Program-made: the position numbers and the translations under genes
DNA from: Bradyrhizobium sp. ARR65
GTDB lineage: Bacteria > Pseudomonadota > Alphaproteobacteria > Rhizobiales > Xanthobacteraceae
Length of the DNA: 64,000 nt
Direction: 5' to 3'
NCBI RefSeq assembly: GCF_000472385.1
Contig: NZ_AWZU01000004.1
Coordinates: 233,901-297,900 of the forward strand
In this document: positions 51,459-61,147 of the stretch, piece after piece
Layout of the letters: each line of letters starts with the position of its first letter
How positions within the stretch are numbered: position 1 is the stretch's first letter
The notes under the pieces: model-generated
Database searches by the model: none
Told to the model about the DNA's origin: nothing
The model's input: only the letters and a program-made list of their open reading frames with translations

Positions 51459-51746
51459 ATGAGAATGGCGGAACGGCTCGGTGCTGTTGCGGTCGCGGGA
51501 TTGCTCGCCGTGATGACACCTGTTCGCGCGGATGGGGGAGGCGGCCGTATCGCCCTCGCTCACAGCCATGCGGCGATTGGCATCGGCTATCCGATGCAGG
51601 GCTACGACGAGCCGCGGCCAGGTCCTTATAGGGATGCCGCCCAGTTCTGGAAGAACTATCAATTCTACTATGACGAATGCCGACGTCCCCCCGTTCGGCC
51701 TGAGCTGGATTGGGATTACGTGCTGTCGTGCTATTTTGGCTATTGA
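51459..51746 (+). CDS. Exported hypothetical protein
   Basis: A 95-residue protein starting at the ATG at 51459 (GGGAGG upstream) with signal MRMAERLGAVAVAGLLAVMT. The mature part has glycine, proline and tyrosine-rich stretches (IGIGYPMQGYDEPRPG, QFWKNYQFYYDECRRP) and two cysteines (DECRRP, LSCYFGY). Function unknown; it could be a small envelope protein. Confidence 0.6.
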   Translation: MRMAERLGAVAVAGLLAVMTPVRADGGGGRIALAHSHAAIGIGYPMQGYDEPRPGPYRDAAQFWKNYQFYYDECRRPPVRPELDWDYVLSCYFGY

Positions 51747-51851
51747 ACTTCGGCGTCTCGTCGTCTGATCTGTTGCCTGGCCTGATATGTATCAACGCCC
51801 GTGATGCCTAGTCACATCGGCGTTGATGCATGTCATAAGCGGCAGGACAAC

Positions 51852-52340
51852 ATGCAGATCTTTCCGATCGCGCAGGCGCTTGCGCTTCTGATGCTTGCGA
51901 ACGGAACGCCGGTCATCGTCAAGAAGATCTGCGGATCCCGACTGGCGGTCCCGCTGGATGGCGGGATGCGCTTTCTCGATGGCCAGCCGCTGTTTGGTGC
52001 ATCGAAGACGATTCGCGGCGTGATCTCTTCGATCGCCGCCACGGCGGCGGTGGCGCCGTTGCTTGCGGTGTCCGTCGGTGTGGGCGCGCTGATGGCGGCC
52101 TTCGCCATGATCGGCGACCTGTTCTCGAGCTTCATCAAGCGGCGCTTGAAGCTGAGGCCGAGCAGCCAGGCGATTGGCCTGGATCAGATCCCGGAATCCC
52201 TGTTTCCGTTGCTGGTGTGCCAAGCCATGCTGGCGCTGACCTTCGCTGACATTGTCGTCTGCGTCGGCATCTTCGTGGTGGGCGAACTGATCGTCTCGCG
52301 CATTCTGTACAGCCTGCGCATTCGCGATCAGCCCTATTGA
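51852..52340 (+). CDS. CDP-archaeol synthase-like (CarS/DUF46) membrane protein
   Basis: A 162-residue polytopic membrane protein with about four or five helices. It carries the CTP-transfer family pattern of CarS: LANGTPVIVKKICGSRLAVP, then GQPLFGASKTIRGVISS and a conserved MIGDLFSSFIKRRLKLRPSS with aspartate in the loop. Archaeal CarS makes CDP-archaeol; bacterial members probably make CDP-diacylglycerol or another CDP-lipid. The ATG at 51852 follows a weak ribosome site; an earlier start at 51801 is possible. It is convergent with the phosphoesterase at 52344. Confidence 0.7.
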   Translation: MQIFPIAQALALLMLANGTPVIVKKICGSRLAVPLDGGMRFLDGQPLFGASKTIRGVISSIAATAAVAPLLAVSVGVGALMAAFAMIGDLFSSFIKRRLKLRPSSQAIGLDQIPESLFPLLVCQAMLALTFADIVVCVGIFVVGELIVSRILYSLRIRDQPY

Positions 52341-52343
52341 CGA

Positions 52344-53288
52344 TCAGGCGCGCGTCAGGCGGTGCAGGGTGATTTCCGGCGGGCAGTTGTAGCGCACCGC
52401 GACGACGCTGGACCCGGCGCCGACCGAGGTGTAGCCGGTCATATTGCCATAGTGCCAGGCGCCGGCGCCCATCCGGCGCGGCAGCACCGAATCCAGCGTG
52501 ATCGGGATCGCGCCGGGCAGGCAGATCTGCCCGCCATGGGTGTGACCGGAGAGCAGCAGGTCGAAGCCGGCATGTGCGGCCTGCCGATAGATTTCCGGCG
52601 TGTGCGACAACAGGATCGCGAATGCGCCTTCAGGTATGGGCGCGGCGGCCTTCTCGATATTGTCGACCCGGAAATAATGGGCATCGTCGATTCCGGCCAG
52701 ATAGATCGACTGTTCGCCGCGTGTGATGACCCCGCATTCGTTCTGCAACATTCGAATGCCCATCGCCTCCAGCTCGGGCAGCATCTGGATGGTATCGTGA
52801 TTGCCGAGCACGCCGAAGATCGGCGGCTTCAAATGCGCGACCAGCCGTTCTATGCCCTTCAAGGCCGCATCAAAGGGACCGAACGTCGCGCCGCGGAAGT
52901 CACCGGTCAAGACGCAGACGTCATATTGCAGTCCCGTAACGAGTTCGGCCAGCCGCTGCATGGCGCGCTGATTCATGTCGACATGGGTATCGCTGATATG
53001 AAGGATGGTGAAACCATCGAATTGCGCGGGCAGCCTCGTTGAGGGGACGTGGTTTGTCTTCAGGACGATGCGCTCGGCGTTCTTGCGCCCGCGCCAATAA
53101 AGCCCGCACAACTTCAGCGTGTTGCGTATGACGGAGTGAACCGAATACCAGTTCTCGATATGAAAGAAGTTCAGGCCCTGGCCGAACACCTGCGCCTCGT
53201 GATCGGCCTCGATGCCCAGCCGCTGGCGGGCGTGCAGCCGTCCGAGCCGTTGCTCCAGCGCGGCGAGGAGTTCGTTTTTCTTCAGCAA
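52344..53288 (-). CDS. Calcineurin-like metallophosphoesterase
   Basis: A 314-residue metallophosphoesterase of the YkuE/YaeI type. It has all family metal-binding motifs: DTHVDMN, LTGDFRG, LGNHD, LLSHTPE and LLSGHTHGGQI. An N-terminal extension of about 75 residues has a short coiled-coil-like helix (LAALEQRLGRLHARQR) but no signal. Members of this group act on phospholipid or lipid A precursors, so a role with the convergent CarS-like gene is possible but not shown. Confidence 0.85.
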   Translation of the reverse strand: MLKKNELLAALEQRLGRLHARQRLGIEADHEAQVFGQGLNFFHIENWYSVHSVIRNTLKLCGLYWRGRKNAERIVLKTNHVPSTRLPAQFDGFTILHISDTHVDMNQRAMQRLAELVTGLQYDVCVLTGDFRGATFGPFDAALKGIERLVAHLKPPIFGVLGNHDTIQMLPELEAMGIRMLQNECGVITRGEQSIYLAGIDDAHYFRVDNIEKAAAPIPEGAFAILLSHTPEIYRQAAHAGFDLLLSGHTHGGQICLPGAIPITLDSVLPRRMGAGAWHYGNMTGYTSVGAGSSVVAVRYNCPPEITLHRLTRA

Positions 53289-53558
53289 GCGAGACCCCTA
53301 CAGACGGAACTTGGTTCTCCGACGGCAAGAATAGTACAAACTTGAGGGCGGTGGAGGCCTCATCGCGCTGGGGAGCGACCCGATTTCATCGCGCACAAAT
53401 CCAGGGACAGCAAGCTTGATCGAGCTCGGGCTGTGGTCGGGCCGTGGCTTGCGCTCGGGACGCCATTTCGTGCGGATGCGGGGCGGAAAAGCCTCGCTTG
53501 ACCTGTTCCGCGCGACGGCCGATGTCCTATAAGCGGGAATAAGGAGGTATCCGGCGAA

Positions 53559-55604
53559 ATGAGTTTCCACTCGATCTATCGGCATGGCTTTGCCCGCGTG
53601 GCAGCCTGCGTCACGGTCGCCAGCGTGGCCGATCCGACCGCCAATGCGGCGGCGATTCTCAATGCGGCGCGGGCCTGTCATCAGAATGCCGCTGCGCTCG
53701 CCGTATTTCCCGAGCTTTGTCTCTCGGGCTATGCGATCGAAGATCTCGTCATGCAGGATCCGCTGCTCGATTCCGTGGAGCGGGGGCTTGCCACGCTTGC
53801 CGAGGCCTCGGCCGAGCTGATGACGGTTCTCGTGATCGGCGCGCCGCTGCGGTTCGGGGCGCGGATCTACAATTGCGCCGTGGTGATCCATCGCGGGCGC
53901 ATCCTCGGCGTCGTGCCCAAGACCTATCTGCCGACCTACCGGGAATTCTATGAAGGCCGCCACTTCGCCTCCGGCGCGGGCATGGCGGGACTGGAGATCG
54001 CGATCGCGCAGACGAGGGCGCCGTTTGGCGTCGATCTTCTGTTCGAGGCTGAGGACATCCCAGGCCTCACCGTCGGGGTGGAAGTCTGCGAGGACATGTG
54101 GATCCCCGTGACGCCGGCCTCGGAGCTCGCGCTGGCTGGCGCCACCGTGCTCGCCAATCTCTCGGGAAGTCCGATCACCATCGGCAGGGCGCGGGCGCGC
54201 GCCCTTCTCTGTCAATCCTGCTCCGCGCGGTGCCTTGCGGCCTATGTCTATGCCGCGGCGGGCGACGGCGAGTCGACGACCGATCTTGCCTGGGACGGCC
54301 AGACCGCGATTTTCGAGAACGGCGTGCTGCTTGCGGAAGGCGAGCGTTTCCGCCGGGGCGGACAGATCACTTTCGCCGACGTCGATCTCGACCTGCTCCG
54401 GCAGGAGCGCGTGTCGATGGGCACCTTCGACGACAACAGGCGCGAGATCGGGACGCGCGGCGGCAGCTTTCGCCGCACCGCCTTTTCGCTGCGGCCGCCT
54501 ACGGCCGATATCGGATTGATTCGAAGCGTCGAACGCTTCCCCTTCGTGCCGAGCGACGAGACTCGGCTCGCGCAGGATTGCTACGAGGCCTACAACATCC
54601 AGGTCGCCGGTCTCGTGCAGCGGCTGCAGGCGACCGGCACCAAGCGCGTCGTCATCGGCGTCTCGGGCGGCTTGGACTCGACGCACGCGTTGATCGTCGC
54701 CGCCAAGGCGATCGACCTGCTCGGCCTTCCCCGCTCGAACGTGCTTGCCTACACGTTGCCGGGCTTTGCGACGGGGAGCCAGAGCAAGAGCTACGCGCTC
54801 GCGCTCATGAAGGCGCTGCACGTGAGCGCGCACGAGCTCGACATCCGTCCCACCGCGACCCAGATGCTCAAGGAGCTCGGCCACCCCTTTGGCCGCGGCG
54901 AGCCGGTGTACGATATCACCTTCGAGAACGTGCAGGCCGGGCTGCGCACCGATTACCTGTTTCGGCTGGCCAATTATCACGGCGGCATCGTCATCGGCAC
55001 CGGCGATCTGTCGGAACTGGCGCTCGGCTGGTGCACCTATGGGGTCGGCGACCAGATGTCGCACTACAACGTCAATGCCGGCGTGCCGAAGACCCTCATC
55101 CAGCACCTGATCCGTTGGGTCATCGTTTCGCAGCAGTTTGCCCCGGAGGTGGGAGATACACTCGGCGCCATTCTGGCGGCGGAGATCTCCCCGGAACTCG
55201 TGCCCGCGGCCGCAGGCGAGAAGCCGCAAAGCACCGAGGCCGCGATCGGCCCGTATGAATTGCAGGACTTCAACCTGTTCTACACACTGCGCTACGGATT
55301 TCGTCCTTCCAAGATCGCCTTTCTGGCATGGCACGCCTGGAAGGACGGCGCGGCCGGCCAGTGGCCGCCCGGCTTCCCGGCCGACCAGCGCCGTGCCTAC
55401 GGCCTGGCGGAGATTCGCCATTGGCTGGAGGTGTTCCTGCGCCGGTTCTTTGCCTTCAGCCAATTCAAGCGGTCGGCGTTGCCGAATGGTCCGAAAGTGT
55501 CGGCAGGCGGGTCGCTGTCGCCGCGAGGCGATTGGCGCGCGCCGTCCGATGGCAACGCAGCGGCGTGGCTGGAGGATCTGCAGCGCAACGTTCCGCCGCC
55601 TTAG
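53559..55604 (+). CDS. nadE: Glutamine-dependent NAD synthetase
   Basis: A 681-residue two-domain enzyme (EC 6.3.5.1) that makes NAD from deamido-NAD, glutamine and ATP. The N-terminal glutaminase has the nitrilase triad E52, K121 and C177 ([23 protein letters not shown]). The synthetase domain has the P-loop SGGLDS at residues 369-374. A textbook AAGGAGGT ribosome site at 53541-53548 fixes the ATG at 53559. With pncB and pncA upstream it completes a route from nicotinamide to NAD, apart from the adenylyltransferase. Confidence 0.95.
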   Translation: MSFHSIYRHGFARVAACVTVASVADPTANAAAILNAARACHQNAAALAVFPELCLSGYAIEDLVMQDPLLDSVERGLATLAEASAELMTVLVIGAPLRFGARIYNCAVVIHRGRILGVVPKTYLPTYREFYEGRHFASGAGMAGLEIAIAQTRAPFGVDLLFEAEDIPGLTVGVEVCEDMWIPVTPASELALAGATVLANLSGSPITIGRARARALLCQSCSARCLAAYVYAAAGDGESTTDLAWDGQTAIFENGVLLAEGERFRRGGQITFADVDLDLLRQERVSMGTFDDNRREIGTRGGSFRRTAFSLRPPTADIGLIRSVERFPFVPSDETRLAQDCYEAYNIQVAGLVQRLQATGTKRVVIGVSGGLDSTHALIVAAKAIDLLGLPRSNVLAYTLPGFATGSQSKSYALALMKALHVSAHELDIRPTATQMLKELGHPFGRGEPVYDITFENVQAGLRTDYLFRLANYHGGIVIGTGDLSELALGWCTYGVGDQMSHYNVNAGVPKTLIQHLIRWVIVSQQFAPEVGDTLGAILAAEISPELVPAAAGEKPQSTEAAIGPYELQDFNLFYTLRYGFRPSKIAFLAWHAWKDGAAGQWPPGFPADQRRAYGLAEIRHWLEVFLRRFFAFSQFKRSALPNGPKVSAGGSLSPRGDWRAPSDGNAAAWLEDLQRNVPPP

Positions 55605-55616
55605 CGAATAGCGCAG

Positions 55617-55985
55617 TCAATAGGGCGGATAGTAGTATCGCGGACCGTAATAGGATCCCGGCCCGTAATGTCCGGGGCCGTAGTAATAGCCGTAGTTCTC
55701 ATAATATTCGCGTCGTTGCTGGGCAGCGATAGCGCCGGCGGCCAGTCCAAGCGCCATCCCCATGAAGGCCGCGCCGGCGGCGCTCGGCCCGCGATGGTAA
55801 CGACGGTGACGGCGGGCTGCGCTGAAATCCGTCGCATCGCTCGATGTCGGCATGGCAGAGACGCCGTTCGAGACCGCCGCGGGGGCTGCGACGAGCGGCG
55901 AAGCCGATGTGGTGAGAGCCAGTGCCGAGATGGTGGCAAAGACAATGCCTCGGCCGGTTGGAGAGATCACTCGTTCGCGCGCCAC
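55617..55985 (-). CDS. Exported Gly/Tyr-rich hypothetical protein
   Basis: A 122-residue protein with a signal peptide (GIVFATISALALTTSASPLVA). It has a glycine-zipper-like helix AAGAAFMGMALGLAAGAIAA and a C-terminus dominated by tyrosine, glycine and proline (YYENYGYYYGPGHYGPGS). Such proteins are common in Bradyrhizobium and of unknown function. It converges on nadE with a 12-base gap. Confidence 0.65.
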   Translation of the reverse strand: MARERVISPTGRGIVFATISALALTTSASPLVAAPAAVSNGVSAMPTSSDATDFSAARRHRRYHRGPSAAGAAFMGMALGLAAGAIAAQQRREYYENYGYYYGPGHYGPGSYYGPRYYYPPY

Positions 55986-56285
55986 CGTCTGAATCTCCTC
56001 TGCTCAACTCTGCAGAGGTAAGTTGAACACGGCTCATGTCAATTGATCAAGATCAAGGCGTCGGTTCGCGTGAAGCGTAGGCCGCCTCCGCGGCGAGAGC
56101 ATCCTGGTGGTGAAAGGAACCTCTCTCCGGCTTTGCGCAAGCGAAGCGGATGTTGAACGTTCGTCGGTCGTAATCGGGTCACAAGGATGTGTTGCGGCCG
56201 TTGCGCTCCCGTGCTGCGCGTTCGGGAACGGCGCGGCCCGGCGACGGATTAGTGAACGACGTCTCGCAAAGCGCTGGAGTGTCAG
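55986..56285. other. Intergenic region before mipZ
   Basis: A 300-base gap that should contain the promoters of the divergent genes at 55985 (minus) and 56286 (plus). Just downstream of the minus-strand start is TTGATCAAGATCAA (56041-56054), a partly palindromic, less GC-rich element. No gene was recognised in the gap. Confidence 0.35.
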
Positions 56286-57218
56286 ATGCAGCACGGAGCG
56301 CTTCGCAGATTGCGAAGTGCACCTTACGTCATTGTCGTCGGTAACGGGAAGGGCGGCTCGGGCAAGACGACGCTGGCGATGCACGTGGCCATCGGCCTGT
56401 TGAAGGCCGGGCAAAAGGTCGCAGCGCTTGACCTCGACCCCGATCAGCGCAGCCTGACCTGCTATATCGAAAACCGCCGTATATGGGCGAACCACCAGCG
56501 CATCGAGCTCGAAGTTCCGCTGCACCGGCATATCGCCGCCGCCCAGGGCATCAGGGCCGACGAGAACGAAGCCAAGGAACTCGAGTGGCTGCAAGAGGCG
56601 ATCGCGAGCTTTGAGGCGTCCTGCGACTTCCTCGTGATCGATACGCCTTCGCACGACAGCTACCTCATGCGCGTGGCCCATTTGGCTGCCGATACGATTT
56701 TGACGCCCTTGCAGGACAGCTTTCTTGACCTTTGCTCGCTGGGCCTGATCGATCCTGTCACGCATGAAATCATCCGAACCGGTCATTACGCGGCGATGGT
56801 TTGCGCGGCGCGAGCGAGGAGGCGGCAACTTGATCCCGGCTTCATCGATTGGGTGGTGATCCGTAACCGCATGTGCGAAGGCGCGCTGGTCAAGCACAGT
56901 CTCGCCGAACTCGGCCTGCGCGTTGGCTTCAGGGACGCCGAGGGCTCCGCCGAGCGGGCGGTTTATCGGCAGTTCTTCCCCTTGGGAGTGACCGCGTTCG
57001 ATCCGCCGGACGAGATCACGCTCGGGGCCGGTCCGAACGAGTCGCATCTTGCGGCGCAAGCGGAGATGCAGGCGCTGTTCGAGCGTCTACAACTGCCGAT
57101 CAGCGAGCGCGCTCTGCGCCGTGCCGCTGCCCGCTCCGAATGGTCGATGCGGAAGGAGACGCCGCTTGCACTGGACGAGATTCTTGCCGACGAGCCGCTG
57201 ATGCGGGAGCGGTTATAA
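56286..57218 (+). CDS. mipZ: Division plane positioning ATPase MipZ
   Basis: A 310-residue ParA-superfamily ATPase. The deviant Walker A GNGKGGSGKTT occupies residues 19-29, and the Walker A' aspartate lies in ALDLDPDQRSLTCYIENR. In alphaproteobacteria MipZ forms a gradient from the ParB-bound pole and inhibits FtsZ polymerisation away from midcell. The MipZ pattern CDFLVIDTPSHDSYLMR and PLQDSFLDLCSLGLIDP is clear, distinguishing it from ParA and from the chromosomal parA gene, which is not here. Confidence 0.92.
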   Translation: MQHGALRRLRSAPYVIVVGNGKGGSGKTTLAMHVAIGLLKAGQKVAALDLDPDQRSLTCYIENRRIWANHQRIELEVPLHRHIAAAQGIRADENEAKELEWLQEAIASFEASCDFLVIDTPSHDSYLMRVAHLAADTILTPLQDSFLDLCSLGLIDPVTHEIIRTGHYAAMVCAARARRRQLDPGFIDWVVIRNRMCEGALVKHSLAELGLRVGFRDAEGSAERAVYRQFFPLGVTAFDPPDEITLGAGPNESHLAAQAEMQALFERLQLPISERALRRAAARSEWSMRKETPLALDEILADEPLMRERL

Positions 57219-57275
57219 CCGGAGGTCCGCTCGCGCCGGGGCTGGGGGCCGAGCCTCTGCCCAGCACCAATCCGA

Positions 57276-58899
57276 TCAGACGACATGGAAGTTGGATACT
57301 GAATCATTGGCGAGTTGCGCGACGAGCTGCAGCTCCCAGTCGATATAGGCCTGCATTGCGGCGGTGGCATTATCCGTGCCCTCATAGGGGCGCTTGTAGA
57401 CGTCATCGGGTTGCGACACCCAGGAGTGATGATCCCGCTCCAGCGCGAGATTGCTTTCGGCCCAGGCACGCGTTCCACCCTTGAGCACGGTGACCTTGCG
57501 TGGCGTCGCCGCCGCTGCGTCTGCAAGCGCGAACAGCGCTTCATCGCCGTCGGCGCTGGTCAGGACGATCGGTCCGTCGCCGGGCAGGCGGGACAGATCC
57601 TCGGCGAAACGCGAGGCCAGAACGAAGTGCGCACCCGGAATATGGCCCGCCGCGTAGGCGGGACTGCGCGCGAGATCGACAACCGTCCGGTCCTTCGCAT
57701 GGGCGGCGAGTTCTGCGATCGAAATTTGCGTCACCGCCGGGATCGGGGAGAGCGGGGCGGCGCGGCGCGGGCGTTCCGGCACTCGTCGCCGCGATCACGT
57801 CCGGTCCCACGACATGGGCTTCCCAGCCCATCTGGACCAGCCAGGAAGCGGTCATTCGCGCGCGGATTCCATCGTCATCGAATAATACCAGCCGCGCGCC
57901 GCGGACCGCGACCCACTCGTCGATCGCCTGCACGAGCTGGCCGCCCGGCGCCGAGGCGAAACCCGCCGGATGTCCACGCTCATATTCCTCCGGCGTCCGC
58001 ACATCCAGAAGGTGGAGCGTGCGTTCATTCGCCTGCGCCTGGAAAAGGTCGAACGTGGCGCGATCCAGGACGGAAACGCCGACGCGGTCGGCCCAGGCTT
58101 TCGCGTCGGTAAGGGCGGTGGGATAGGTCGCCTCGGGCCGCTGCAGGAAGCGGTCGGTCCTGCCGCGCTCGACCGTGTGCCCGGCCAGCGTCCAGCCGAT
58201 GGTGCCGTTGCGGAGCGCAAAGACCTTGTTGGGGAGGCCGGCATTGATCAGCGATTGGGTGCCGATGATGCTGCGGGTCCGGCCTGCGCAATTGACGATG
58301 ATGGTGGTATCGGGCGAAGGCGCGATTTCGCGCGCACGAAACGCAAGCTCGCCGCCGGGAACGCTGATGCCCCGGGGAATGCTCATGGTGCGGTATTCCT
58401 CGAACCGCCGCGCGTCGAGCACGACGAGGTCGGGCTCACTCTCGATCAGCTCCCTGGCCTCGCGTGCGGAAAGAGAAGGGGTGTGGCGAATCGCTTCGAC
58501 CAGCTCTCCGAACGCCTTGCTCGGCACATTGACATCGCGAAAGACCTCGCCGACCTCTGCGTAACCGGCAAGACCGCCGCGGAGGATGGAGACGTCCGTA
58601 AACCCAAGCCTCGAAATGCGGGCCACGGCGCGCGCCGCATATCCCTCGCCATTGTCGTAAACGACGATCGGCGCGGTCAGCCGCGGGATCAGATCGAGAA
58701 TGCGCAGTTCGATTTGCGAGAGCGGCAGCGAGACCGCAAAGAACGGATGGGCAAGGGAATAGGGCCCTTCCTCGCGCACGTCGAGCAGGGCGACCTCTTC
58801 GCCGGCACGCCAGCGGCGGCGCAGCTCGCGCGGCGTCGTTTCGGGTATCCCGTCGGGCCGCAGTGTGCCAGGGATTTGGGATTGTGAGATGCTGGTCAT
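57276..58899 (-). pseudogene. Four-domain rhodanese protein interrupted by a frameshift
   Basis: The gene starts at 58899 (MTSISQSQIPGTLRPDG) and reads through three rhodanese-like domains (ETTPRELRRRWRAG; LDARRFEEYRTMSI; LHLLDVRTPEEYERG). At about 57755-57780, in a GC-only run, the frame shifts: the upstream frame turns into meaningless Arg/Ser-rich tail, while the other frame continues with a fourth rhodanese domain (VTQISIAELAAHAKDRTVVD to stop near 57276). Total span is 1624 bases, one more than a multiple of three, so one inserted base is the simplest cause. Only domain 2 keeps an active-site cysteine (VNCAGRTRS); domains 1, 3 and 4 have other residues in the loop. It could be an error in the assembled sequence. 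Confidence 0.8.
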
Positions 58900-58904
58900 C
58901 GCGA

Positions 58905-59525
58905 TCAGCCTCGGAAGCGTTCGGGAAACAGGCCTCGTGCCACGAAGGCGCCAACCGCGGAGCGGCTGCTCGGTTGCTCGCGTTGCAGGAGCGCGGGCGG
59001 CAAATGTGCGCCATCGCCTTTGCGGCCGACCGCGATTGCGATCTCGACCGCAAAGCCGTCGGGCACTCCGAGCACGGCCTTTGCCTTCTCGACGTCAAAG
59101 CCGCTCATGCCGTGCGCGGCCCAGCCCGCGGCCGTCGCCTGGTTGGCAAAATTGGCCCAGGCAGCGCCACTGTCGAAGGAATGGGTGCGCGAGAATTGCG
59201 GCTCGGATTTGCCCGGTGCCGTAAACTCCTTCTTCGACAGCAAATAGATCAGGGCCGCGGCGTGGCGCGCCCAGTCCTGGTTGAACGCAATCAGGGGCGC
59301 CAGAAAGGTCTCGAATTCCGGCTGGCCGCGCAAAGCGTAAAGAAAGCGCCACGGTTGGGAGTTGAAAGCGGATGGTGCCCAGCGCGCGGCCTCGAAGAAG
59401 CCGTGGAGAACCGTTTCCGGGATTTCCTCCCGGCTAAACCCGCGCGGCGACCAGCGGTCAACGAAGATGCGGTCGGCCTGATATTCGGGGGCACGGCTGG
59501 TCGAAACCTGCTTCTCGATGGTCAC
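58905..59525 (-). CDS. Nitroreductase family protein
   Basis: A protein of about 206 residues of the FMN-dependent nitroreductase family, with the dimer and flavin pattern FVDRWSPRGFSREEI, AARWAPSAFNSQPWRFLYA and GMSGFDVEKAKAVLGVPDG. I take the GTG at 59525, which has GAGGAG upstream; the ATG at 59561 adds a few residues. It lies 5 bases upstream of the rhodanese gene on the same strand, so the two are co-transcribed. The physiological substrate is unknown. Confidence 0.85.
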   Translation of the reverse strand: MTIEKQVSTSRAPEYQADRIFVDRWSPRGFSREEIPETVLHGFFEAARWAPSAFNSQPWRFLYALRGQPEFETFLAPLIAFNQDWARHAAALIYLLSKKEFTAPGKSEPQFSRTHSFDSGAAWANFANQATAAGWAAHGMSGFDVEKAKAVLGVPDGFAVEIAIAVGRKGDGAHLPPALLQREQPSSRSAVGAFVARGLFPERFRG

Positions 59526-60022
59526 CTTCTTCTCCTCGTTCGCAGCGCGGCGCGCCAGCATTAATCGAAATAGTCGGGCAGTGTGAAGCCGTCATCGAAC
59601 CGGTGCGAGCGGATCGCGGTCTTGAACGCCTGTGGCATGTGGGAGAGGGGGGCACAATGGCCTGTCGTGTCCGATCCCGAGACAAGACCTATATTGCCTG
59701 ACCACAAAAATCTTCTTTTGGTACGACGGCCAGGGAAAGCTTGGCCTACTTTGACGCCGATATCTGAAATTGCCACGGACGCGGCTGCAGGCCATGTTGT
59801 TGTGCGCTGCGGCACCGGGCGCGGGTGGTCCATCAAAATCGCAACAAATCGGTCGGCGGGCCAAGACCGTCGGACGGCGATCGGAAGCGCCGCGACGGGT
59901 GCACCGGCCGCGCCGCTCGCCATCGTCGATAGCGATCTCCAGCTATTCGGCCACTGAGCTATTGCTTTCTTGATCCGCGAAGGGCTGTGGCGCGGCCGCG
60001 TCATGAGAGTTGGAATTGTCGA
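59526..60022. other. Intergenic region between the nitroreductase gene and metN
   Basis: A 497-base gap with divergent promoters for the nitroreductase-rhodanese operon and metNIQ. Open frames on both strands (59583-59957 plus, 59561-60037 minus) are not protein-like. I looked for the known SAM riboswitch types upstream of metN and saw no convincing match. The stretch ACCACAAAAATCTTCTTTTGG near 59701 is less GC-rich and may be promoter DNA. Confidence 0.4.
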
Positions 60023-61147
60023 ATGAATGCACATCAATCGCTGGCGGTCGCGCGGGCTATCCCATCAGTTCCGACCATTTCCGCAAGTCCCGTCGAACAG
60101 GACGCCATGGTCCGGTTCGAGGCCGTCTCGAAAGTCTATCCCGCCTATCGCGACAAGCCGGGCGTCCAGGCGCTGCAGCACATCGATTTTGCCATTCCGC
60201 GCGGATCGATCACCGGCGTGATCGGCCGTTCGGGCGCGGGAAAGTCGAGCCTCGTCCGGCTGATCAACGGGCTGGAAAAACCGACCACCGGGCGGGTCGT
60301 TGTCGACGGCCGCGACATCTCCAGCCTGGTGGGTCGGGAGCTGCGCCTGGCGCAGCGCTCTATTGGCATGATCTTCCAGCATTTCAACCTGTTGTCGTCG
60401 CGGACGGCGGCGGACAATATCGCCCTGCCGCTCGAAATTGCCGGTTGGTCGAAGGCCGATGTCGCGGTGCGCGTTTCCGAACTGCTGGACCTCGTTGGCA
60501 TTGCCGATAAGCATGATCGCTATCCCTCCGAGCTGTCCGGCGGCCAGAAGCAGCGCGTCGGCATCGCCCGTGCGCTCGCCACCAGACCGAATGTCCTCTT
60601 GTCGGATGAGGCAACCTCAGCGCTCGACCCGCAGACGACGCGCGCGATCCTCGATCTGCTCGCCAACATCAATCGCGAGCTCGGCGTCACCGTCGTCCTG
60701 ATCACCCATGAGATTTCCGTCGTCCGTCAGCTCGCCAAGGAAGTCGTCGTGATCGATGCCGGCAATATCGTCGAGCGGGGACATGTCGCGGACATCTTTA
60801 CCCGCCCGAAGCATCCGATCACCCAGAGCTTTCTGGCCGAGGTGCTTGGCGACAATATTCCGGTCTCGCTGACGAGCCGGCTCGCGCCTCAGCCGATTCC
60901 GGGTGGCCGGGCCGTCATTCGCGTGCAGGTGCGGGGAACGGATGCGGGCGACACCATCGTCGCTCGCCTCGCACGCGAGCTTGCGGTCGACGTCGCGCTG
61001 CTCTCGGCCCGTATCGACGAGATCGGCGGCCAGCATGTCGGCTCGCTGATCATCGGCATTCCCGGTGGCGAGGTTACGGCGCGGCAGGTGCTGACCTATC
61101 TTTCGCAGCAGCAATTCCCGGTGGAGCGTCTTGGCTATGTCGCGTGA
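60023..61147 (+). CDS. metN: Methionine ABC transporter ATP-binding protein MetN
   Basis: A 374-residue nucleotide-binding subunit of the D-/L-methionine importer. Walker A is GRSGAGKSSLVRL, signature LSGGQKQRVGIARALA, Walker B VLLSDEATSALD. The C-terminal NIL domain (IPGGRAVIRVQVRGTDAGD to VTARQVLTYLSQQQF) senses intracellular methionine and inhibits transport. The start at 60023 gives a non-canonical N-terminal extension of about 30 residues before the ABC domain. It overlaps metI by 11 bases. Confidence 0.95.
   Translation: MNAHQSLAVARAIPSVPTISASPVEQDAMVRFEAVSKVYPAYRDKPGVQALQHIDFAIPRGSITGVIGRSGAGKSSLVRLINGLEKPTTGRVVVDGRDISSLVGRELRLAQRSIGMIFQHFNLLSSRTAADNIALPLEIAGWSKADVAVRVSELLDLVGIADKHDRYPSELSGGQKQRVGIARALATRPNVLLSDEATSALDPQTTRAILDLLANINRELGVTVVLITHEISVVRQLAKEVVVIDAGNIVERGHVADIFTRPKHPITQSFLAEVLGDNIPVSLTSRLAPQPIPGGRAVIRVQVRGTDAGDTIVARLARELAVDVALLSARIDEIGGQHVGSLIIGIPGGEVTARQVLTYLSQQQFPVERLGYVA

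Noticed and set aside
59526..60022. Possible SAM riboswitch or a gene upstream of metN
   Set aside because: No recognisable SAM riboswitch core; open frames on both strands lack protein-like composition.
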